A stretch of DNA of 16,014 nucleotides from positions 1 to 16,014 of the forward strand of contig JANQBS010000529.1 in the NCBI GenBank assembly GCA_033085395.1, read 5' to 3'. The stretch is from Xanthoparmelia taractica. Lineage: Eukaryota; Ascomycota; Lecanoromycetes; Lecanorales; Parmeliaceae. The notes beneath the pieces are model-generated. The model ran no database searches. It was given only the letters and a program-made list of their open reading frames with translations, and was not told the DNA's origin. Below are positions 9,043-16,014 of the stretch, piece by piece. The first letter of the stretch is position 1. Each line of letters begins with the position of its first letter. Made by a program: the position numbers and the translations under genes.

Positions 9043-9699
9043 ATGTCTCTTCGTCTCTACTCTGTGGCTCTACTGGCTGCCATCGCCGTCGCAGCGCCTG
9101 TTCCTGCGGGTATGCTTTGAAACCAACCCTATCAAAGAGCCTGCCATAAGCATCTGCAACGTTAACCCTACAAAGCCAATTTCGAGGCTGATCCGATGCG
9201 CCAAATCGGCAAGAAAGACAGCTCTTACGCTGAGTGTTCAACATTCGAAGCTGATCCCATGCTCCAGGTATCACTTGGAAACCGCCTACAAAGCGGGTTG
9301 AATGAAGCTAATCTAATGCCGTAGATTAGCAAGAAAGACAGCTCCTGCGCTGAGCGCTCGACTTTGGAAGCTGATCCTATGCTTCAAGTCAAGGAGACCG
9401 CGAGCTCTTATGCAAAGCGTGGCAACTTCCAAGCCGACCCTATGCTTGAGATTTCCAGAGAGCCCACCGACTCTTCGTACGCGAAGCGTGCAAGCCTTGA
9501 CCCCGACTCAATGCTTCAAATCGCAAAGGATGCTAAAGATAGCTCCTACAACCGTCGGGAGATCTTCAAGCCGGACCCTATGCTCGCCGTAACCGGAGAC
9601 TCCGAAGACGCGTCCTATGCAAAGAAGAAGCGTGCCGATTTCGAAGCCGATTCTATGCTTCGCGTCGGAGCTAAAGATACCAGCTCTTATGCCGACTAG
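9043..9699 (+). CDS. Secreted Kex2-processed repeat protein (candidate RiPP precursor)
   Basis: Proposed exons 9043-9109, 9176-9267 and 9325-9699 give about 177 aa. Residues 1-17 (MSLRLYSVALLAAIAVA) are a clear signal peptide, with likely cleavage before APVPA. The remainder is seven imperfect repeats of about 20-25 aa, each beginning like F-x-A-D-P-M-L and ending like (D)-S-S-Y-A. Dibasic Kex2-type sites follow repeats 3 (KR), 4 (KR), 5 (RR) and 6 (KKKR); repeats 1 and 2 have E-C-S and E-R-S instead, and repeat 2 has Cys for the conserved Tyr. The last repeat ends S-S-Y-A-D-stop. Both introns have GTAT donors; intron 2 has branch GCTAAT and acceptor TAG. This architecture is that of kexin-processed repeat proteins, which include precursors of dikaritin-type cyclic peptides. 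The divergent UstYa remnant supports that reading. It could instead yield secreted peptides with a surface or signalling role. It is not a typical alpha-factor pheromone precursor: no Trp/Cys-type core is seen. Confidence 0.82.
9176..9696 (+). repeat. Seven-unit coding tandem repeat
   Basis: The repeat units are recognisable at both DNA and protein level. Recurring DNA words are GAAGCTGATCC-ATGCT (F/L-E-A-D-P-M-L) and GACAGCTCTTACGC (D-S-S-Y-A). The first two units are nearest to each other in DNA; the later units are more diverged but keep the M-L and S-Y-A positions. Unit length varies from about 20 to 25 codons through small changes in the K/D-rich middle. The spacer between M-L and S-S-Y is the most variable part, which suggests that the two ends are under constraint. 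Confidence 0.85.
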
Positions 9700-10390
9700 A
9701 CACTTGCCGGCGCCTTGAGTGTAGCCGCTGGGAACTATGAAGGAGCTGAGCGGGTAAAGGTATTTGGCATTTTTGATGGAGCGATTTGTTCTCGCTGTGG
9801 TTATGAACGTACGGACCACCGAGCTTGTAAAGGGGAATTAGGCACATTCGCGAGATAAGGAAGCTGGAATTTTAATACACGGACAAGCCCAATCTTGGTA
9901 TCGTAATTTCTATATGTCAGGGGAACTACCGCCGTGAAGACCAAACGAATAGATGAAATATAACCATGATGCACGTACTTGTCTTGGGACCATGTCCCAA
10001 CGTTTTACATCCATCTCCATTTTGATCAACTAATTTAGGTGCTATTTCGTTACTAAGATTGGCTCCTAATTTTGGCGTGGAGAGAAAATTGAACAAGGAT
10101 AGTAACGCTGTAACACTTTGGAATAGGCCAGATCTGTCTTTCCCTGTGGCCTAAGAAGGAAATACTACCCGATAATCTTAAAGAGAGTAGGAGAATTTGT
10201 CTGGAAAACACGATGAAGAGGTGTTTTGTAAGCCTGTGATATCTATCTTACACCCAAAAGGACGGACAATCGGCTCCTGAACTCTTCAGCCCAATCCTCA
10301 GCATCAAGGAAAAAGATCAATTCCATCCCAACATCCGAATTGCCAACGAAGCAAGCTTCCAATCATAAACCCAGCTAAACAGACGCAATC
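9700..10390. other. Intergenic, no supported gene
   Basis: This region lies between the stop codons of the plus-strand repeat precursor and the minus-strand deaminase (convergent genes). It is moderately AT-rich and should hold both 3' untranslated regions. The only coding-like stretch is a plus-strand frame ending in TAA near 10368 with APELFSPILSIKEKD, preceded by an acceptor-like TTACACCCAAAAG. No upstream exon is apparent, so I do not call a gene. Confidence 0.4.
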
Positions 10391-12564
10391 TCATCTCGGT
10401 TCGTCGAACGTATATTTAATCGATACGAAATCTTCTCCCCGTCTCAGGTGAAATTCTGTCGGGGTACGTGTTGCGCCATGACAGAATTCCATTTCGGTGG
10501 TATCATAGCTTAAGCCTTCCGCGTTGATCGCTGTCGAGTTGGTAAGGGTTCCAGTCTCGGCGCCTTGGAGCCATTGGACTCGTACCTTACAGCGACTGCT
10601 AGGATTCGAAGGTATTTCTGGATTGGGGGAAATAATGGTCTCGCTTGACAGGTTCAGATTGAGACGGGCGGTGCCGACGTTGATGGATATGTTTGGGTAC
10701 AAGATTGACTGGCGGATGGACTGACCTTCATCGGTCAATTCGTGATGCGGGTTTGGTGATGCTGCAGGAGGAGGGCTCAGGGGTGGGAGAGGAGATGCTG
10801 TGTGGGTGTTTGTAGATGTGTCTTGTGATGGGAGTTCGCTCGGGTTGGTATGTTCTTGTGCTGGTGAATGAAGGGTTGTAGTGCTTAGCAAACTGGTTGA
10901 CGTTGAACCAGTCAGGGGTTCGGCTTGTGGGAGTGGTTCGGATGATAATGGGTCTTGGCTCGTGGAGCCTAAAGAGGCAGGAGCTACCGGGGAGATGGGA
11001 CAATTGGGTATAGTACTAACAGGTGACTGCTCCTGTGTTAGTGCCAAAGAAAGATAGTTGCTAATTAGGAGGCTTAGGGCAATACCTGGATGATAGTGGA
11101 TAAAGGCTTGAACGGGTTACTCTCGTTTCGGTGATTAACCCGTACTGGCCCCCTATCCAAGGCTACTCTGACCTTGATTTTCAGAATGTCACTGAAATTT
11201 CTCAGAAGGACTTCATACTCGCGGCGACGCATCTCCGGCAGGAAGTTTTGCCAGTCCGGCAGAGTCCATTTATGGTAAAGACGGCCATGAGTCCTAGGAA
11301 CGTAGTATTGACCGTGGAGCCTGAAGAACAGATCACAAAGATAGCATGCGCTCTTGCTAGAACAGATTGTCCTTGGCCGTTTTCTTTCTGAATTCAGCTC
11401 GTAGAAGAAGAGAAGCTGAATCTCTGCATGCACTTTGACAGATTTGTAATAATCCGCGATGGCTAGACGGAACTCGTCGAGTATGACTGGGATTGGCTTC
11501 CCCAAACATCGCTCTAACGAGGTCTTGAGTGATGTTGATTGCACAGCATCTTTAGGTCGAAATGTGTTTTGGAGTGCCATAAGAGGATGGATAGTCTTAT
11601 CTACGCTTGTAGGTTGAGAGGGACGTCCGGTTGGAGCAGTCTCTATTATAATGCTGTTGAATATAGAGTACTCCTCGCTTCGAGCGACGCAAATAAGCTC
11701 GTAGCTGATTGAATAGTATCGACCAAGCTTCTCCACAGCTTCAGGGAGGGATGTTTTGAGCTCAGGATCTAGGCTTTTCGAGGAGTTGAGAGCCAAGTTG
11801 AGCTTCGTTTGTGAAGCCAAATCATGCATCTGAGTTATCAACTCCATAGCCACATCTTGTACCTCGCAAGATGTTGCAGAATGCTTTTGAATGTCTTCAA
11901 ATTCTATGAACAAAGCTCTGAGAGACTTTATCGTTTTAATGACGTTCGTCAACTCCATAACTGAAATATTCGGACCGGGCCGTATGGATCCATCTTGTAT
12001 GGCAGTATCCAACAGCGTAGTTAGCGCAGGCTTGTCCTTGCTTCTCGAAGTTTTCTTAGCATGCTTTGATCGTAGCCGAGATAGGATACGGCAATAATCT
12101 AAAGTGACTATGCATCGGAAAAGAGCCTTCGCATCATCATCTTTGCTATTCGCTGCAACATCATCAGTTGATTATAATAATGTTTAACGGAATGTGGGTT
12201 GCAAACCTCTTGATGCTGCTTGTTCCAGTACTTTTGCCATAAGCTTGAACCCAAACACTACCTCATCAATGTCACCAATGTTCGAAGTCAATCGAATTCT
12301 ACAGCTGCCACGATCACGAGCTTCCTCAAGGCAGACCGCCATAACCCTATCCGAGTCATCCGTAATAGCTGACAAGAAGGCCAAATTCTCCACAATCTGC
12401 TTTTCACGCTGGAAGGGTAGTTGGTACATGCTTGAGAGTACTGAAAGCGATTGTGGCGGCTGATTTTCTTTTGGACTTTCGGGATATTTCTCTAGCATGT
12501 ATAAAAGAGTGATCGCCTCCATCAGACCTTTGTGAGATGTGCCTTTGGATATTATGGTGTTCAT
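10391..12564 (-). CDS. OTT_1508-like zinc deaminase family protein
   Basis: Exons are 12564-12207, 12152-11086 and 11032-10391, giving about 688 aa. Intron 1 (54 nt) runs GTTTGC...GCAG and intron 2 (53 nt) GTATTG...ACAG with branch CACTAAC; both keep frame. The core has the cytidine-deaminase-like zinc motif in two parts: V-H-A-E-I-Q-L near residues 360-366 (His ligand plus catalytic Glu) and SACYLCDLFF with the C-x2-C ligands near 389 and 392. It is followed by the family-like segment YYVPRTHGRLYHKWTLPDW. This matches the OTT_1508-like deaminase family common in fungi, whose substrate is not established to my knowledge. The N-terminal 350 residues look helical. The last exon encodes a Ser/Pro/Thr-rich linker (about residues 476-590) and a C-terminal segment rich in beta-prone residues ending KYTFDEPR. 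The start is ATG 12564, with in-frame stops just upstream; an additional 5' exon is possible. There is no evident tie to the peptide cluster. Confidence 0.85.
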
Positions 12565-13201
12565 AATGGCGTTCTATCCCTACGTATTGGAGGACAAGGT
12601 TTTGCGAAAGCCCACAAATGTCAAAGACTACTATAGTGTTTGAATTATCTAGAGTCTTTTTTGTCAGCTCCTAGAAAGGTATGGAAGTGATCGGGTACGG
12701 CATTACCTACAGTTGGCTGCTTCGGCGGTGCATATCATGTCGCGAGCAAATCTTGCCTACTCGCAGCCGGGATCGAGCCGAGCGATTTACTCAAACACCT
12801 GGGAATATCGGGCTTCGGCATCATGGACAGTAATAGTTGTTGCTGCATCGCTACGAAATAGGTGTGGGGAGCCTTTGCCAAGCAACAGCACATCGACCCC
12901 GCGAGACCTTCCGCGCGAATGTTTCGCCGTCAAAACGAATACAGAGAGGGGAAGAAGCTGGGCTGGTACGAAGCCTCCGTACCCGCGTTCGCCGTCAGGT
13001 CGATCTTTCGACTGGTCTGCTGCCTTTTCAGGAAGAGCTCGAATTGAGGCGAACCCCAAGATTTTCAACCCAGCATACTGCCATTCCCAATATGGCAGAA
13101 TGCGGCAGCTGCAGACCACGCGGCAAGGCAAATACTAGGGGGATGCCTGGGCCGATAGGTATGGATGTAGGAGTATCAAGCGGCGTAGGGCGCCTGGGAA
13201 T
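12565..13201. other. Intergenic between deaminase and broken regulator
   Basis: This GC-richer stretch carries overlapping open frames on both strands (plus 12713-13138 and 12837-13244, minus 12787-13131). None has a recognisable domain, and their compositions look like chance products of a GC-rich region. Because the flanking genes point away from each other, the region should contain the deaminase promoter and the former promoter of the Zn(II)2Cys6 gene. Confidence 0.4.
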
Positions 13202-13486
13202 ATGGCTCCAAACGCGTGCACGGAGTGCAAAAGGAAACGTATGAAGGTCAGTCTTTAAACAGGGGGTTGGAAGCCTCTGGTCTTATAAGGCACACACAAG
13301 CTGACGATGGGTTAGTCAATAGTGCGATGGTCGACATCCTTCTCCGCGCGTGCTGCTCGTGATGGGGCCCCGTGCAATTACGCTGTGCACGAGGGAGCCG
13401 CAAAATATATTGGTGGAGTAAATTGGCCGCCTAAATCTTCGATGCCACACAAAGGATTGGATATTAAGAGCGATCGCCTTTCATGA
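13202..13486 (+). pseudogene. Zn(II)2Cys6 transcription factor, broken N-terminus
   Basis: The start reads MAPNACTECKRKRMK (13202-13246), followed by a convincing 76-nt intron: GTCAGT donor, branch GCTGAC near 13303, acceptor TAG at 13322. The next exon opens C-D-G-R-H-P. This supplies the first half of a fungal binuclear cluster, C-x2-C-x6-C. The second half is not in one frame: a two-cysteine segment (A-C-C) and then R-D-G-A-P-C-N-Y appear in the other two frames, so two small length changes lie between 13340 and 13358. In the primary frame translation stops after about 47 residues; the R-D-G-A-P-C frame stops at 13484-13486. No middle-homology or activation region is recognised downstream. 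Such regulators often sit beside the metabolite clusters they control. I read it as a decayed gene, though base-call errors could mimic this. Confidence 0.6.
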
Positions 13487-14700
13487 GGATGCAGACGCTA
13501 TTGTGCAGCATTGCGAGCCAAGGTTTGAGAAGAATGCAGGCTTCAGGGATACTTGAATTGCCTTTATCGAAGCCGAATCCAGATCGGATACAGCTCGAGG
13601 CAAAGAACGACCTGTCTTCAACACACAATATCTGCAAGTCACCTGTTATGCACGTCAAGGGAGCTGGACAAAGCGAGAAAAGATTGGTGCTCGAATGGCA
13701 TTCAGCCCTTTAGGCCCACTCCTCTCCGGTATGAAGGGCGGTCGAATTTGCGGTGAAGATTGCGTTCAGGGAACTGAGACTGGTTGGAAGTGTGACCAGT
13801 CCTCTCCGTCAACCTTCACGCTACTGCAAACCAACGACCATAGCGACGCTACGGAGCCGTGGAGTAAGGTCATGGCAGATGGGTTCATTGTAGAGCACCT
13901 GCTAGATATCCGACTTACTACCTTTCTCCAAAGTGTATATCTGCGTGATTTTCGGTTCAGAGAGACGTAGATGCCGCTCCTCTCCCTTCTAGTCAACGCT
14001 ATTTTATCTTTCAGCTTTATACTATCTTTAGCTTGCCGCTATCCGCGGCAAAATGGAAGCAAGACTAAAGTATATCTCGGCAATAGTGAAACGGCGGGTG
14101 TTCGATTCTTCGAAGAAGCTGAAGCATCTTTAGTCGTTAGCATTAGGTGGCCTACACGCCTAGGAGGGGGGACTCAAACATACATAAGATGTTGGATGTG
14201 TACGCGCTCGCAATACCTGAATTGGTACAACTCTGTGCTGCTTGTTGCAGTATGCGCGTACTGACTCAAACAAGTCATACGTACGCAGTATATATCACTG
14301 CGCCATCTCCCTTCCGTTCTGGCCTCTTGCCTTCGATGCTCACTTGTGCAATTCCATCTCTCCTCTTCCCACGATATCTGCGTTGAAGCTACAGAGGATG
14401 TAGCCACTAAATAGATCTAACGCGCTCATTTATACCGTCAGCTCCTTTCCATACTGTTTGTGCTGGTCCCACTTGCTTACCAGTCATCCTCTTGCACGTC
14501 GGTATCGTCCAATTGGTCATTGGCAGTGCTCCTCCCCGAGCGGCTTTGCCAACTGTCATCCACTGTCTACCTGATCTGAAGGACACATCTCTCCAGTCCG
14601 AGTCTTTTTTTCGCGAGGTCTGCCGTCGATGCAACAGAGCCCTACCATTCCCGGTCCTTATTATCTCTGACCCTTCTGCGGCCCGAACATAGAATTATGG
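13487..14700. other. No recognised gene; possible decayed sequence
   Basis: Several plus-strand segments have coding-like composition, for example GARMAFSPLGPLLSGMKGG near 13690-13740 and YLGNSETAGVRFFEEAE near 14070-14120. They sit in frames interrupted by stops and match no family I know. Overlapping minus-strand frames are equally open. From about 14420 the sequence becomes pyrimidine-rich on the plus strand. No RNA gene is seen. It may be the eroded remainder of the gene starting at 13202, or ordinary intergenic DNA. Confidence 0.35.
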
Positions 14701-14733
14701 ACAATGCTTTTCAATCATCCTTCTCCAGCAGCC

Positions 14734-15031
14734 ATGATGATGATGATGATGGGAGAAGGCATCTTCAGATTGATTTTCTATTTGAGATAAGCTACACATC
14801 TCACCTCCTCCCAAGTCTCTCTCCTTCCCCCCCCCCTCTCCCTCTCTCAAATATGTCCCTCTTTTTCGCCTTCATCTCAAACCAAACTCAACAAACAAAC
14901 ACATCAGCTCAGCTCAGCTCAGCTCAATTCACATCATCACTGTATGAGGCACTCATTCATTCATCCACCCATTCATCCATCCATTCTGTCAAACTCGTCA
15001 CGCATTTCCCATCCTAACCCAACCCAACCCG
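14734..15031. repeat. Cluster of simple repeats
   Basis: Six ATG triplets in a row (14734-14751), a run of ten C (14827-14836) in a CT-rich stretch, four AGCTC pentamers (14906-14925), a degenerate TTCA/TCCA tetramer tract (14953-14986) and three AACCC-like pentamers (about 15015-15030) follow one another. The strand bias (C/T on plus) resembles long fungal 5' leaders, so a plus-strand gene beginning beyond the window is possible. Confidence 0.8.
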
Positions 15032-15939
15032 ACTTTCCCAGCTAAGCTGAGTTCCTCACACGCTTGGGGGGGATCGCATATGGATGTATATGTTTTTCGC
15101 TCAGATTAGTTTTCATCAAGTGAAAATCATATGATCCGCGCAGGAGATCTTGGGACCCAGCTGTGATGGAGGGTGGGAAGGTGATGTGTTGTTGTCCGCG
15201 TCACTCATGTCTGACGAACATGCTAGTCTCGAGTGCGGGATGAGGATGAGGATGGGGGATGAGGATTCGTGAATAAACCAGGGGCACACACGGGGGCACG
15301 CGGGAATGTCTTTGCTGTGCTTACAATTTCGTAGTTCAGAGACTCTCCCTGGACGCCGATGGGAACTACCTGAATCAATGCTCCTTGGATTTCACCGAGG
15401 TGAAAGTAGTTGCAGCTCCCTTCCAAGGCCTGTGCAATATCTGTTTCTGTGCACATCTCTCAGGTTCAGATTCCATCCCATCCTCCATCTCATCCTCCAT
15501 CCCATCCCGTTTGACATAAAATCCAAGCACAGCACAGCATAGGATAAAGCATCATGCCTTGAGATGCTGCAGGCTTTGCCGGCGTGGGCATCGTCAAATT
15601 CAAATTGTGGACCAGTAGCAGCCTTTTCTAGAGTGACTCTGTCTCGATTGGTTGATAATAGTCTCCTAGACGCCGGGAGGGGGGGGCAGGTTGCGATTTT
15701 TGAGCTTTGAGCAGCATTTGTACATATATATAGATGCTCCGTACCGCTTTCCATAAACCTTTTTTTTTTCGGGGGAAGTTTTCTTTCTTTGCAAACGTGG
15801 TCTCCGTAGGTGCAAATGCCATCAATCCATCGTATTGACCTTCCTTTTCGCCCCTCCTTGCACCAACCCGCACGCAGAGGCCATCTTCATCACCATTTCC
15901 ATCTCCATCGCTCTCCATTGCACCCGCAAACATCTTAAA
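15032..15939. other. Low-complexity region, no supported gene
   Basis: The stretch continues the low-complexity belt, with GAGGAT repeats at 15242-15266, CATCC-type repeats at 15471-15509, a G run at 15679-15686, a TATATATAG word near 15726 and a T run near 15760. Minus-strand frames (15392-15754, 15628-15933) are rich in Asp, Gly, Arg and Lys derived from the simple repeats and are not credible proteins. The plus strand becomes pyrimidine-rich again toward 15940. Confidence 0.45.

Positions 15940-16014
<75 letters not shown>
15940..16014. other. 75-base G homopolymer at window end
   Basis: From 15940 to the last base every position is G. A pure 75-nt G run is very unlikely as natural nuclear DNA and is the usual signature of no-signal cycles in two-colour sequencing carried into a contig end. 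It should be treated as artefact and not as a telomere, since it lacks the TTAGGG-type unit. Confidence 0.85.

Noticed and set aside
9043..9699. Reading the repeat precursor as a mating-pheromone (alpha-factor) gene
   Set aside because: Kex2-type sites fit, but units lack the short Trp-containing core of such pheromones, and the neighbouring UstYa gene points to a modified peptide instead.
12755..12785. Sequence resembling a tRNA T-arm (GGGATCGAGCC)
   Set aside because: No matching D-arm, anticodon arm or acceptor stem could be found around it on either strand.
12713..13244. Overlapping long open frames on both strands in a GC-rich stretch
   Set aside because: No frame stands out by motif or composition, and the broken Zn(II)2Cys6 start begins at 13202 in a different frame.
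15014..15031. AACCC pentamers resembling telomere sequence
   Set aside because: Only three imperfect units, pentameric and not TTAGGG-type hexamers, inside a belt of other simple repeats.
15628..15933. Minus-strand frame rich in Asp, Gly and Lys near the window end
   Set aside because: Its composition comes directly from simple repeats and homopolymers; there is no domain or supporting context.

Overview
The window reads as nuclear DNA of a filamentous ascomycete (Pezizomycotina). The signs are short introns of 47-76 nt with GTRNGT-like donors and GCTAAT/GCTGAC-like branch points, a Copia retroelement mutated in the pattern of repeat-induced point mutation (RIP), and families typical of these fungi: UstYa/DUF3328, a Kex2-processed secreted repeat protein, an OTT_1508-like deaminase and a Zn(II)2Cys6 regulator. 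All identifications rest on reading translations by eye; no database search was run.

Layout. 410-1577 (-): fungal 2OG-Fe(II) oxygenase, three or four exons, with a phase problem in its middle part. 2531-4044 (+): three-exon CLN3/battenin-family membrane protein, about 470 aa. 4260-7978 (-): one UstYa-family gene in two pieces, the C-terminal piece at 4260-4595 and the N-terminal piece at 7499-7978. They are separated by a degraded, internally deleted Copia element (about 4608-7495) lying on the same strand. 9043-9699 (+): three-exon secreted protein of about 177 aa with seven imperfect repeats (F-x-A-D-P-M-L ... S-S-Y-A) separated in part by dibasic Kex2-type sites. 10391-12564 (-): three-exon OTT_1508-like deaminase of about 688 aa. 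13202-13486 (+): broken start of a Zn(II)2Cys6 transcription factor. From about 13.5 kb to the end I recognise no gene; the region is rich in simple repeats and ends in a run of 75 G, very probably a sequencing or assembly artefact.

How the genes may work together. A UstYa-family oxidase gene divergent from a Kex2-processed repeat precursor is the hallmark pairing of fungal ribosomal cyclic peptide (dikaritin-type) clusters. A 2OG-Fe(II) oxygenase and a Zn(II)2Cys6 relic lie nearby. I infer a remnant of a ribosomal peptide cluster with an unfamiliar precursor, disabled here by retroelement insertion and regulator decay. The precursor itself still has an intact spliced frame. Product, cluster limits and expression cannot be read from sequence alone.
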